Shown: positions 17,863 to 26,730, counted from the stretch's first letter. The stretch is 52,610 bases of DNA from Vicingaceae bacterium (GCA_026003395.1 BPHE01000015.1:1-52610), one strand, 5' to 3'. A program made the numbers and translations. The notes: generated by a model not told the origin, from the letters alone.

Positions 17863-19209
17863 TTAAAATGGTTTTCTGCCTCTCATTTTGGCCGCATTTT
17901 TCATCATATTGGCCAAATTTTGCTTATTGCCAAACATTTTCATCATTTTGGCAGTTTCTTCAAATTGTTTGATGAGTTTGTTCACTTCTTCGATACTACG
18001 TCCACTCCCTTTGGCTATACGTTGTTTTCTTGAATGATTGAGTATTTTAGGATTGCTCCTTTCTTCCGGTGTCATAGACAGAATGATGGCTTCAATGGGC
18101 TTAAACGCATCATCGCTGATATCCATATTTTTCAATGCTTTTCCTGCTCCGGGAATCATGCTTACCAGCTCTTTGATGCTACCCATTTTTTGTATTTGTT
18201 GCAGTTGTTCCAAAAAGTCATTAAAATCAAATTGGTTTTTAGCAATTTTCTTTTGAAGTTTCCGGGCTTTTTCTTCATCAAACTGTTGTTGTGCACGTTC
18301 AACCAAAGAAACCACATCCCCCATGCCCAGAATCCTGTCAGCCATTCTTTGAGGGTAAAACACATCGATTGCCTCGGGTTTTTCGCCGGTTCCTATAAAT
18401 TTTATCGGTTTATCCACCACTGCCTTAATCGAAAGGGCCGCCCCTCCCCTTGCATCTCCATCCAGTTTTGTTAAAACAACACCATCAAAATCTATTCTGT
18501 CGTTAAATGCCTTCGCTGTATTCACTGCATCCTGACCGGTCATGGCATCCACCACAAACAAAGTTTCGGAAGGGTTGACACTTTTTTTGAGATTTTCTAT
18601 TTCCTGCATCATTTCCTCATCTACAGACAAACGTCCTGCCGTGTCTATCAACACCGTATCGTACCCTTCCTTGCGTGCATGGGCAATGGCATTTTTTGCA
18701 ATACTAATCACATCCTTGTTGTCGCGTTCGGAATATACCGGAATCTGCAGTTGATCACCCAAAATATGCAATTGGTCAATGGCAGCCGGGCGATATACAT
18801 CACATGCGACCATCAGTGGATTGCGTTTCTTTTTTTCTTTGAGATATTTTGCAAGCTTGGCCGTAAAGGTGGTTTTACCGGATCCTTGCAATCCCGACAT
18901 CAATATCACGGCTGGATTGCCTTTGAGATTTAACTCGCTGTGGGTGTTGCCCATCAAATTGACCAGCTCGTCATGAGTGATTTTGATCAAAAGTTGACCG
19001 GGCGAGATGGCATTGATCACATCCTGTCCCAATGCCTTTTGTTTGACTTTATCGGTAAATTCTTTTGCTACTTTATAACTCACATCGGCATCGAGCAAAG
19101 CACGTCTTATTTCTTTGACCGTTTCGGCAACATTTATTTCGGTAACCTTGCCTTGTCCTTTCAATACCTTAATGGCACGATCCAATCTTTCAGTAAGATT
19201 CTCAAACAT
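17863..19209 (-). CDS. ffh: Signal recognition particle protein Ffh
   Basis: A 448-residue SRP54-type GTPase that binds signal sequences and 4.5S RNA for co-translational targeting. The N domain (1-85) is followed by the G domain with the P-loop GLQGSGKTTF (106-115), DTAGRLS, TKLDGDARGG and GTGEKPE, and then the methionine-containing M domain (about 297-448: RMADRILGMGD, MGSIKELVSMIPG, KQRIAKGSGRSIEEVN). All the usual parts are present and the length is standard. A perfect -7 element lies 18 bases upstream. folD follows closely. Confidence 0.97.
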   Translation of the reverse strand: MFENLTERLDRAIKVLKGQGKVTEINVAETVKEIRRALLDADVSYKVAKEFTDKVKQKALGQDVINAISPGQLLIKITHDELVNLMGNTHSELNLKGNPAVILMSGLQGSGKTTFTAKLAKYLKEKKKRNPLMVACDVYRPAAIDQLHILGDQLQIPVYSERDNKDVISIAKNAIAHARKEGYDTVLIDTAGRLSVDEEMMQEIENLKKSVNPSETLFVVDAMTGQDAVNTAKAFNDRIDFDGVVLTKLDGDARGGAALSIKAVVDKPIKFIGTGEKPEAIDVFYPQRMADRILGMGDVVSLVERAQQQFDEEKARKLQKKIAKNQFDFNDFLEQLQQIQKMGSIKELVSMIPGAGKALKNMDISDDAFKPIEAIILSMTPEERSNPKILNHSRKQRIAKGSGRSIEEVNKLIKQFEETAKMMKMFGNKQNLANMMKNAAKMRGRKPF

Positions 19210-19226
19210 ATGATTCAGAATTTTTG

Positions 19227-19234
19227 CAAAAATA
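19227..19234 (-). promoter_or_regulatory. Candidate -7 element for ffh
   Basis: On the - strand TATTTTTG fits TAnnTTTG exactly, 18 bases before the ffh ATG. No good TTG partner is seen at the expected distance, so this is only a candidate. The rest of the 250-base gap to 19459 shows nothing I can name. Confidence 0.3.
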
Positions 19235-19459
19235 AGGAATATAATTAAAAGCAGAATTTTTCAGAAGTAATGGCAATCCTACTAAATAAATACTAGTCAT
19301 AGATAAAATCCATTGTTGGACATTATTTATCACATCCAATGGTCAATAATTTTGACGAACAGATATTTTAAACCTTAGATAATTGAACATTTTCGAAAAT
19401 AATTCTTTGAAATTTGGAAAAAGATTAAAAAAATATAACAATTCATTTAAAGATTGAAT

Positions 19460-20596
19460 CTACGGTCTGTATTCAGGATTGTTGATAAAATCAGGGTCGC
19501 TGAGGGTTAGTAAAAAAGCTTTAAGAGCAGCTTTGTCCTGAGGGGTGAGTTGCACACCTCCCTGATCAACTTTTTTCATCAAGGGATCGATTGTTGGAGA
19601 CCATTTTAATCCTTCGCTGTAGTGATTGATCACTTCATCCAATGTCTTAAACCTACCGTCGTGCATATATGGGGCCGTATAAGCAAGATTTCTCAAAGAC
19701 GGTGTTTTAAATTTTCCCATGTCGGCCGGATTGCCGGTTACTGCAGCCAGTCCGGGATCGGTTATGACCGAATCCAATCCGTTGTTGTGAAAATCATTAT
19801 CGGTCCATAATAAACCACCCGGAGTGCCATGACAATGAAAACAATCACCCCGTGTTTCGTCCATATACACGTTAAATCCTTGCAATTCAAGAGGAGTCAA
19901 CATTTCCAAACCCATCAGGTATCTGTCGAACTTGCTGTTGGCCGAAATCAGAATTCGTTCAAATTGGGCAATGGCTTTGACCACATGCATAGAATCAATG
20001 TTGCTCGTACCAAATGCTTTTTTGAACATTTTCACATATTCCGGTTGGGATTTGAGGTAATTTACTACATTTTCCCAAGTATTGTGCATTTCTATGGGAT
20101 TTCTTATCGGCTCAAGAGCTTGTTGTTCGAGACCATTAGCCCGACCATCCCAAAAAAATTTACTATTGAAGTTCCATAATGCATTAAAAATCGGCATAGC
20201 GTTTCTCGTGCCTTTGATTCCGTCTATTCCGGTGCTGAATCTTGCACTATCGGTAAAGGCGAACCCGGGCATATGGCACGATGCACAAGATTGAGTACCA
20301 TTTGCCGATAAGCCGGGATCGTAAAACAATTTTTTTCCTAATGCAACTCCCTCAACTGTCAACGGATTATCTTCCGGAATATGTGGTTCGGGTAGATATT
20401 GGGCAAACAATGGAGGGATATTCAATGGATAAGGTGTAGGATGAAAAGCAGTGTCATAAATACAACTACCGTTGTCCAATTCGGCTTTTGGGTTATAATT
20501 CTCTGCTTCGGGATCGGTACATCCATAATCCTTACGGCAAGAAATATAAAGAAGCATGAAATAAAACAATATTATCCCAAAAACATATTTTTTCAT
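19460..20596 (-). CDS. mbnH: MbnH/MauG-like di-heme peroxidase, lipoprotein
   Basis: A 378-residue di-heme protein of the bacterial cytochrome c peroxidase/MauG superfamily. It has an N-terminal lipoprotein-like signal with Cys20, then a short Cys motif GCTDPEAENYNPKAELDNGSC (C26 to C45). The two heme sites are CASCH (104-108) and CFHCH (252-256), and the family segments VALGKKLFYDPGLS, FFWDGRAN and APYMHDGRFKTLDEVINHY are present. In the known MbnP/MbnH pair the di-heme enzyme oxidises a tryptophan of its partner to kynurenine to build a copper site. The MbnP-like gene directly upstream is the reason for this call; a simple cytochrome c peroxidase is the alternative. A terminator sits just before its start. 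Confidence 0.82.
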   Translation of the reverse strand: MKKYVFGIILFYFMLLYISCRKDYGCTDPEAENYNPKAELDNGSCIYDTAFHPTPYPLNIPPLFAQYLPEPHIPEDNPLTVEGVALGKKLFYDPGLSANGTQSCASCHMPGFAFTDSARFSTGIDGIKGTRNAMPIFNALWNFNSKFFWDGRANGLEQQALEPIRNPIEMHNTWENVVNYLKSQPEYVKMFKKAFGTSNIDSMHVVKAIAQFERILISANSKFDRYLMGLEMLTPLELQGFNVYMDETRGDCFHCHGTPGGLLWTDNDFHNNGLDSVITDPGLAAVTGNPADMGKFKTPSLRNLAYTAPYMHDGRFKTLDEVINHYSEGLKWSPTIDPLMKKVDQGGVQLTPQDKAALKAFLLTLSDPDFINNPEYRP

Positions 20597-20609
20597 TATT
20601 TCTTAATTT

Positions 20610-20639
20610 AAAAAAAGGCGGCAAACACTGCCGCCTTTT
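20610..20639 (-). terminator. Strong intrinsic terminator between mbnP and mbnH
   Basis: On the - strand AAAAGGCGGCA pairs with TGCCGCCTTTT across a 5-base loop and runs into seven T. It lies 12 bases after the mbnP-like stop and 13 bases before the mbnH-like ATG, so it should end most transcripts from mbnP and leave mbnH to read-through. Confidence 0.85.
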
Positions 20640-20651
20640 CCTATTAATCTA

Positions 20652-21512
20652 TTAGTCCAAACTAAATACGGTACGTCCATTTAAATTCATTGTTTTTTGT
20701 GCGTTATAATTTGGCATCATCATGGTGTATAGAGTGTCAAGGTTCCAGGTAACCGGATTTTCAAACCATTGTTCGATGTTTACATCAATATTGAATGACT
20801 TGTTGGTGTTGATGGTGAAAGGTTGGTTGAATTTTACCAGAAACCAATTGGGTTCGAATATTGTGTCGTTTCCGGTAATTTTGCGTGCAGTACCCATATG
20901 ATAAGCAAATCCTTTGATGTTGTTGTTTTGGTCTTTAAAGTTTCCTTCAAATTTCAGGAAATGATATCCCCCACCCAATGATTCGGGCCAATTCCAATTT
21001 TGGGCATTTAAGTCACTGTAGGCATTTGAAATATTGTCCTGATTGTCTAAACCAAAGACGAAAGCCATTCCGGTGTAATTACCTGCAGGTACTTTTTGCG
21101 AAGGACTGTAGCTTGGATGCATATTCATTTTGGCATCTACAAACAAATAACCATTGAATACGATGCTGTCTCCATTGTCTTTATACAAACGGAAATCAGA
21201 AACGATATACTGATATTTTGTCACGCTGTGGTTGTTGCCGGCAGCATTGACATATTGCATGGTATCAAACTCCACATGGTCTCCATTGTATAGATGATGG
21301 AAATTGAAATAAACCGAATACTCTTGAGGAGTATTATTATTGTTGTTGTTTGCCGGCGGATAAACACAGGATCCGTCATCCTTTTTAGCTTTGCTGTCAT
21401 AATTGGATGCTTTAGGATCGGTACATCCTTTCTTACGGCAAGATGTATTGGTTGAAGCTATCACTAATACAGATAGCAACCAAATTGCTTTCATGAAATT
21501 CGTTGTTTTCAT
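20652..21512 (-). CDS. mbnP: MbnP-like putative copper-binding lipoprotein
   Basis: A 286-residue secreted protein. The N-terminal signal ends near Cys25 (NTSC, a weak lipobox) and is followed by GCTDPKASNYDSKAKKDDGSC (C30-C49), the same Cys motif as in the di-heme neighbour. After an Asn-rich linker comes an MbnP-type domain: VYFNFHHLYNG, YQYIVSDFRLYKDNG, a short FVFGLDN segment and QNWNWPESLGGGYHFLKFEG with tryptophans near the GYHF strand. In the best studied member a tryptophan is converted to kynurenine by MbnH and binds copper. Which tryptophan would be changed here is not visible. The partner gene lies downstream behind a terminator. Confidence 0.8.
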   Translation of the reverse strand: MKTTNFMKAIWLLSVLVIASTNTSCRKKGCTDPKASNYDSKAKKDDGSCVYPPANNNNNNTPQEYSVYFNFHHLYNGDHVEFDTMQYVNAAGNNHSVTKYQYIVSDFRLYKDNGDSIVFNGYLFVDAKMNMHPSYSPSQKVPAGNYTGMAFVFGLDNQDNISNAYSDLNAQNWNWPESLGGGYHFLKFEGNFKDQNNNIKGFAYHMGTARKITGNDTIFEPNWFLVKFNQPFTINTNKSFNIDVNIEQWFENPVTWNLDTLYTMMMPNYNAQKTMNLNGRTVFSLD

Positions 21513-21570
21513 AATTGTAATTTTTTTTAATTTTAATGGTTTTTAAATAAAAAATTTTTAAAATTTAAAA

Positions 21571-22593
21571 CTAAGAACGGATAAAATATTGCCAGGTCAC
21601 ATTGACCCGCATGGATAAGGGTGCTTGTTTGCCTTGATAATTTTGATGCACAGGAAAAAATGCCTGTAACATCAACCCATTGTTTTTTAGTAAAACAAAC
21701 AAACTGCTGTGCAAAAACCAAACATTGCGACCGGTATGCAAGACCTCTGTTTTTTTTAAGTGATCGCTTTTTTGGGTCTCATGGCTTATACCCAACAATG
21801 TTCTGAATAAAGTTGTCCCGGCATTGAAATTTCTCATAACACCGGCTTGTAAGAAGTAATAATTTCCGAAGCGGTAATGGTCTTTCGTACGGAAGTGTAT
21901 CAAAGTGAGGTTATTTAATTGCAATCCCCAATTTTTAAATCCTAAGGTGTAGAAAAATTGACCTTGCATGGACCATGATCCTCTGCCCGGTTGCAATTGC
22001 CTGTCATATTCAACTATCGGTTTGGCAGCAATGCCATTCGTGCCAAAATATGGAACAAAGCCACTTACATACTTTAGTTGATACGTGCCTGCCGGGAAAT
22101 ATAAACCCATACCGGAGCGTAAATCATGTTGCAGTGTTTGGTTTTCTTTTTGTTTGGATTTAGTAATAAACAAGAATGTCAATGAAGGATCCGACAAACC
22201 TCCCAGAGTAACAACATTGCTGTCGTTCCAATGAATGCTGTTTTGAGCAAAAGGCAAAGACAAATTGAACTGCCAATGACTACTAAGGTTATGCCGTATA
22301 ATTAGAGAGGTTGTTCTATATAATTCCCTGTATAGAACCGGTATGCTGTCTTTACCGTTGACAGAAGGAAGTATATGCATCATACGGCCGCCAAAGTATG
22401 GCGTATAAATCAGAGGATTCTGAGGCACATACACAGTTTGTTTAAATATTGAATGGTTATATGTCAAAGCAAACATGGTTTTGAACTTGTAATCTTCAAA
22501 ATAACCCATTATCCAATGCGGCACATCACAACCCATGGCTCCCTTGAAGTTTGCTGTCAAATACAGCAAAACCGGGAAAATTACTTTTCTCAT
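21571..22593 (-). CDS. Outer-membrane barrel-like protein of the metal module
   Basis: A 340-residue protein with a signal peptide (about 1-21) and alternating polar/aromatic beta strands throughout, ending in an aromatic-rich strand (VTWQYFIRS), as expected for an outer-membrane barrel. The mature start reads GCDVPHWIMGYFEDYKFKT. From memory, Bacteroidota proteins encoded beside MbnP/MbnH often start with CDVCGC and then a similar barrel; here only CDV remains, so the extra cysteines are absent. A role in moving or sensing a metal is inferred from the neighbours only. It lies 58 bases before the mbnP-like gene and is probably co-transcribed. Confidence 0.55.
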   Translation of the reverse strand: MRKVIFPVLLYLTANFKGAMGCDVPHWIMGYFEDYKFKTMFALTYNHSIFKQTVYVPQNPLIYTPYFGGRMMHILPSVNGKDSIPVLYRELYRTTSLIIRHNLSSHWQFNLSLPFAQNSIHWNDSNVVTLGGLSDPSLTFLFITKSKQKENQTLQHDLRSGMGLYFPAGTYQLKYVSGFVPYFGTNGIAAKPIVEYDRQLQPGRGSWSMQGQFFYTLGFKNWGLQLNNLTLIHFRTKDHYRFGNYYFLQAGVMRNFNAGTTLFRTLLGISHETQKSDHLKKTEVLHTGRNVWFLHSSLFVLLKNNGLMLQAFFPVHQNYQGKQAPLSMRVNVTWQYFIRS

Positions 22594-22661
22594 GTGCCGG
22601 TAAATTTTTAAATGATTGAAATGGCTTTTAAAAAAGAATATAGATTAATCTTTGATAGAAA

Positions 22662-23054
22662 TTAGAATGTCACACAAGGAGGATGAAAAATTTCAGAGAA
22701 AAAATTGTCTATCGGTTGATCAAAGAAATTTTTGTTGATGATTCCATGATCCGGAATGATAAACCTGAATCCTGAAATATTTATCATAACCGGTAAAAAA
22801 ATCATTTCCAACACATCTGTGGTTTTAGAGTTTTTTTGTTCATCGTTGTTTTCGAAATTTGATATTTCTTTTTTATAGTGGCAATATCCTTCACAATGCA
22901 ATTCAGGCTGGTTTTTATTGATACAATATTTTTCGGCTATGTTTTGACGAAAAGTGTAGAAATATACCGTGTAAAAAAAAGCGAAGCTTAAATGCACAAA
23001 ATAAACAAGGCAGATTAATATGGAAAAATATTTTTTCAAGCAGAAAGCAATCAA
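22662..23054 (-). CDS. Small membrane-anchored Cys/His protein
   Basis: A 130-residue protein with one hydrophobic N-terminal segment (about 8-32) and a short region KYCINKNQPELHCEGYCHYKKE holding three Cys and two His that could bind a metal. The rest has no recognised domain; the end is HPPCVTF. I recall similar short proteins (CVNKDKPELHCNGKCHLKK-type) in Bacteroidota beside copper genes, but cannot check. It is the first gene of the putative metal module. A TAAATTTG element at 23062-23069 (- strand) with a TTTG 15 bases further up could be its promoter, although the spacing is short and the leader would be nearly absent. Confidence 0.6.
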   Translation of the reverse strand: MIAFCLKKYFSILICLVYFVHLSFAFFYTVYFYTFRQNIAEKYCINKNQPELHCEGYCHYKKEISNFENNDEQKNSKTTDVLEMIFLPVMINISGFRFIIPDHGIINKNFFDQPIDNFFSEIFHPPCVTF

Positions 23055-23099
23055 TATAAGGCAAATTTAAAAAAAATTACCTATCAAAAGAATTTAAAT

Positions 23100-25409
23100 T
23101 TATTCCGGTAATATGCCCATTTTTATAAGTTCTTCAACATAAGTCCTTTTACCGTTGTAGGTAACCAATACAAATGCATCGATGATTCCTTTTTGAATCA
23201 CTTTGTCGCAGAATTTTTTAGCAGCATTGTATGTTTTAAAATTTCCACCAATATAAAAGCGGGTAATACCATCCTCTAATTTCTCAGTGGTTACTTTACC
23301 GAGCGATTTCACATGATTGTATCTAAAATTTGCCGGGTTTCTGAATGCACCAATTTGAACCTTGTAGGCCAATCCTTTCGTAGAAAAATCACCATATTTT
23401 TTCACGAATTGACCTTCATCAAAATTGTCGAGTAAGCTGATTTTCGCCTTATCGGCTTTAAGAGATTGATAATTAAAATCTTTCCATAACTTCAATTGAA
23501 TCAATCCTTTGATTTGCACAGGGATTTCATTGATGATGACTTGTTCTACCGGTGTACCGTCCAGATGGGCAAATGCATCTACATACAGAGTGTCATCTGT
23601 TGTTTCATTCTTTGTTTTAAAAACATACAATTTATAGCAGGTTTTTAATGGAATGCCGGTAAAAGAAAATTTACCTTTTTCATTAACCAATGAAAACCAC
23701 TTTTTGGAGGTATCCTGACATTCCACCAATAACAATTCGGTTCCGTTGGCACTTTTGTTGCTATACCATTTGACCTTACCATCTATCGATAAATAATCAT
23801 GAACGAAATCTACATTTAATTTTTTCTCAGTATACTGTTGCAGAGTGTCAAAATATACCTTCCTTTCTTTGCTTGCTCCTGTGATGTTTGATACATATGT
23901 AATTTGAAAATTTTTTCCTGCAGGTAAATTAAATTGATACTCTCCGGTTTGAGAATTTGATGTGACAACGAGTAATATTTCGTCTTTGCCATCTTCTTTA
24001 ATAAAAATCTTAGAACCAATAGGTTGGTGGTCTTCTGTTGTTATCCCTTTAACAAGTCCGACAATTTTTGGGCGAATGACCTTGCTCACATCCATTTCGT
24101 AAATATCTTTCCTGCCCAAACCATCTTTTCTTTCGGATGAAAAATAAGCCCTGCGTCCATCTCCTGTTACCACAAAAAAGATGTCATTGCCCGGAGTGTT
24201 GATTGGATAACCGAGGTTTTCCGGTTGGCTGAATGTGCCGTCATCGTTCATTCTTGTGATGAATATATCGTATCCGCCCATAGAATTATGGCCTTCGGAG
24301 CTGAAAATGATAGTTTTGCCATCAGGATGGATAAACACTCCGTCTTCGTTGTATTCGGTATTGATGACAGGTCCCAAATTTTCGGCCGGACCCCAAAATC
24401 CTTCGGAATCGAGCTTCGATATGTATAAGTCAATACCGCCGTATCCACCGGGACGGTCAGAAGAAAAAATTATGAATTTTACATCGGGAGAAATAGCAGC
24501 ACTTCCCTCCCATTCCGGCGAACATATAGGCAATCTTTCGGGAGTGAGCCATATGTTACCTTCCAATGAAGTAATTAAAATATCGCCACTGCCTTGTTCG
24601 GTATCTTTGTAATACAACATAGTTTGACCATCAGGACTGAGTTGAACGGTGGCTTCATGTTGTTTGGTGTTGATGTTACTGTCAAGTTTTTGTGGTTCTT
24701 TCCATGAACCATCTTTAAACTCGGTGTAAAAAATATCTTCAAAATAAGTTCCCAACGAATCCGGATCGCCAAAATCGTTTTGTTTGCCACCTGTAGACAA
24801 AGGACCACGATAAGTAAACATCATTTTGGTTCCGTCTGAATTGATGATCGGGCTGTATTCATCCCATTCGCTATTGACAGGAGCCCCCAAGTTGCGGACT
24901 TTTACATCAACAGGATTTTTTACCAATTGTTTGGCACTTTCGGCTTGTCTGATTAAATGTTCTACCTCTTTTTTGTATGTCGGAGATATTTTTTTGTCGG
25001 TCAATATGTTGTTGAAACAAGCAATTCCCTTGTCAAATTCATAATTGAGACAATAGGCACGCCCCAACCAATACAAAATTTTTTCGGTTTTGGGCTTTTT
25101 CTCATAAACATAAAGCAGCAATGCCAATCCCGTGTCTACATAAGCCGGTTTGTGCAGATAGCATACTCCTGCTTTGAACCAATATTCAATGGTTTTCGGA
25201 TAATATTTTCTCAATGTATCAAAAAAAGGAAGTGCATCAATGTAATTTTCTTCCAAAAAGTAGTAATTCCCCACCAAATAATAATTTTCGATACCCGGAA
25301 CCGGTGGTTTGGCATTTTTTTTAGATTGGGAATAAGTTAAATTAAAAATGAAAAAAAATAGTGCGGTCCAGTAAATTTTATTTAATCTGTAAGGTAAGAA
25401 GTTTTTCAT
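23100..25409 (-). CDS. TPR/PD40 beta-propeller protein with C-terminal SPOR-like domain
   Basis: A 769-residue exported protein. After a signal peptide (about 1-27) it has a TPR-like helical part (about 40-165), then repeated propeller blades of the PD40/WD40-like type (SPIINSDGTKMMFTY, QLSPDGQTMLYY, AAISPDVKFIIFSSDRPGG, FIHPDGKTIIFSS, VTGDGRRAYFSSERKDG), a carboxypeptidase-regulatory-like beta domain (about 445-520) and a C-terminal SPOR-like segment beginning YKVQIGAFRNPANF (about 685). The first three parts resemble PorE-type proteins linked to T9SS and peptidoglycan, which usually end in an OmpA domain. Here a SPOR-like module, a peptidoglycan-binding fold, takes that place. It follows yqgE by 9 bases. 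Confidence 0.75.
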   Translation of the reverse strand: MKNFLPYRLNKIYWTALFFFIFNLTYSQSKKNAKPPVPGIENYYLVGNYYFLEENYIDALPFFDTLRKYYPKTIEYWFKAGVCYLHKPAYVDTGLALLLYVYEKKPKTEKILYWLGRAYCLNYEFDKGIACFNNILTDKKISPTYKKEVEHLIRQAESAKQLVKNPVDVKVRNLGAPVNSEWDEYSPIINSDGTKMMFTYRGPLSTGGKQNDFGDPDSLGTYFEDIFYTEFKDGSWKEPQKLDSNINTKQHEATVQLSPDGQTMLYYKDTEQGSGDILITSLEGNIWLTPERLPICSPEWEGSAAISPDVKFIIFSSDRPGGYGGIDLYISKLDSEGFWGPAENLGPVINTEYNEDGVFIHPDGKTIIFSSEGHNSMGGYDIFITRMNDDGTFSQPENLGYPINTPGNDIFFVVTGDGRRAYFSSERKDGLGRKDIYEMDVSKVIRPKIVGLVKGITTEDHQPIGSKIFIKEDGKDEILLVVTSNSQTGEYQFNLPAGKNFQITYVSNITGASKERKVYFDTLQQYTEKKLNVDFVHDYLSIDGKVKWYSNKSANGTELLLVECQDTSKKWFSLVNEKGKFSFTGIPLKTCYKLYVFKTKNETTDDTLYVDAFAHLDGTPVEQVIINEIPVQIKGLIQLKLWKDFNYQSLKADKAKISLLDNFDEGQFVKKYGDFSTKGLAYKVQIGAFRNPANFRYNHVKSLGKVTTEKLEDGITRFYIGGNFKTYNAAKKFCDKVIQKGIIDAFVLVTYNGKRTYVEELIKMGILPE

Positions 25410-25418
25410 AGGGTAAAA

Positions 25419-26012
25419 TTAATTTAATATAGGATTGCGAGGTACCAATGTTAATTTTTTATAATCATCTCCCATCCTTGAAAGCATATTGTTCCATAAG
25501 TCATCTGCGTTTTGCGACAAAATATCATCCAATGTCGCATCGGCTACAATCCAAGCATTTTCGCTCATTTCAAAATCAAGTTGACCGCTACCCCAACCGG
25601 AATAACCGATAAAAAATTTGATTTCACTTAATTTCATACTTCCTTTTTCTAACAATTTCGAAATGACGTCGAAATCACCACCGAGCCAAAGGTTTTCATT
25701 AATCTTTTGGGATTCCGGAACAATGTCTCCCATCGTATGTATATAAAACAAAGAGTCGTTTGCAACAGGACCTCCATAAAAAATTTTTGTATTTATTTTG
25801 GGGAATTTTTTAAAAGCAGAAGCCGGATCTATATCCAACGGTTTATTTAATATCAGGCCGAAAGTGCCATTTTCGTCATGATCACACAAATATACTACAC
25901 TCCTTTTGAAATTTGGGTCCAACATAAATGGTTCTGCAATGAGCACCTTTCCTTTTGCCGGTTTTTGCCGATTGAGTTTTTTAATGTTAAAAATGCTGTT
26001 CCAAAGATCCAT
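25419..26012 (-). CDS. YqgE/AlgH family protein (DUF179)
   Basis: A 197-residue protein of the YqgE/AlgH family. The hallmarks are GKVLIAEPFMLDPNFKRSVV, CDHDENGTFGLILNKPL, IFYGGPVANDSLFYIH, LGGDFDVISKL and FFIGYSGWGSGQLDFEM. The biochemical role of the family is not established. It is the third gene of a - strand run E1 - hydrolase - yqgE - propeller/SPOR protein, with gaps of 14, 11 and 9 bases. Confidence 0.93.
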   Translation of the reverse strand: MDLWNSIFNIKKLNRQKPAKGKVLIAEPFMLDPNFKRSVVYLCDHDENGTFGLILNKPLDIDPASAFKKFPKINTKIFYGGPVANDSLFYIHTMGDIVPESQKINENLWLGGDFDVISKLLEKGSMKLSEIKFFIGYSGWGSGQLDFEMSENAWIVADATLDDILSQNADDLWNNMLSRMGDDYKKLTLVPRNPILN

Positions 26013-26023
26013 TTTTAAATTTT

Positions 26024-26716
26024 TTATATATTTTGGTTGTTGATAAAATCAGCAATGATTTTAGCCAATTTCTTTTTGTTTACTTTATCCCAATCACGGG
26101 GAGTTTTACTTAAAACCTGATATTGAGAATGCAAAATATGATCTTTCACATTCAGACATTCCTCTTCGGTAACCCAGGTATCGTTTTCTCCTCTCAAAAT
26201 GAGTGTCTCGCATTCGATGGCAAGATATTCTTCAAGATGCAGTGGGGCTTCTGTGCCCATGCTTTGATAAAATTCAATCAATTTTTCAATTAGCTGATCA
26301 ACTTTTTTGCCGTGTTTTTTTATTAGTTGTTCATAGAGTTTTTTGTTTTTTTTGATCGTTTCGGGACGTATTGTTTCGATAAATTCGGAAGCAGCTTGTG
26401 GGTTCCATCTGAATTTGGTTCCCAAGGTAATCAATGAATCTACCAAATGAGGGAAATATTTGGCCAGATACATACCTACATAACCACCGAGTGTATATCC
26501 AAAAATATGAATTTTGTCAATTTCATGATTCCTCAAATACTCAACTACATCATTTGCCAATAAGTGTATGGAAAAATGCTCCGGTAATTTTTTCTTTCCG
26601 TGTCCGGAAAAATCCAAAGAGTGGGCGTTATACCCTAATTCCTTTAATTCTGCCGACAATTCTTTCATATCTTCCTTACAACCCAATGCACCGTGCAACA
26701 AAAGTATCTTTTTCAT
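26024..26716 (-). CDS. Alpha/beta hydrolase with altered nucleophile elbow
   Basis: A 230-residue alpha/beta-hydrolase-fold protein: LLLHGALGCKEDM with the oxyanion HG near the start, SLDFSGHGKK, then IHIFGYTLGGYVGMYLAKY where the usual G-x-S-x-G nucleophile motif reads G-Y-T-L-G, so threonine replaces serine. Downstream are ILRGENDTWVTEEE (acid strand) and a helical cap. With Thr in place of Ser the activity is uncertain. It lies 14 bases after the E1 gene and 11 before yqgE, in the same run. Its substrate is unknown. Confidence 0.8.
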   Translation of the reverse strand: MKKILLLHGALGCKEDMKELSAELKELGYNAHSLDFSGHGKKKLPEHFSIHLLANDVVEYLRNHEIDKIHIFGYTLGGYVGMYLAKYFPHLVDSLITLGTKFRWNPQAASEFIETIRPETIKKNKKLYEQLIKKHGKKVDQLIEKLIEFYQSMGTEAPLHLEEYLAIECETLILRGENDTWVTEEECLNVKDHILHSQYQVLSKTPRDWDKVNKKKLAKIIADFINNQNI

Positions 26717-26730
26717 ATACAGTAAACAAT

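Noticed and set aside
18034-18474. 146-codon + strand frame inside ffh
   Set aside because: Antisense shadow of the Ffh M domain and G domain; ffh itself is certain.
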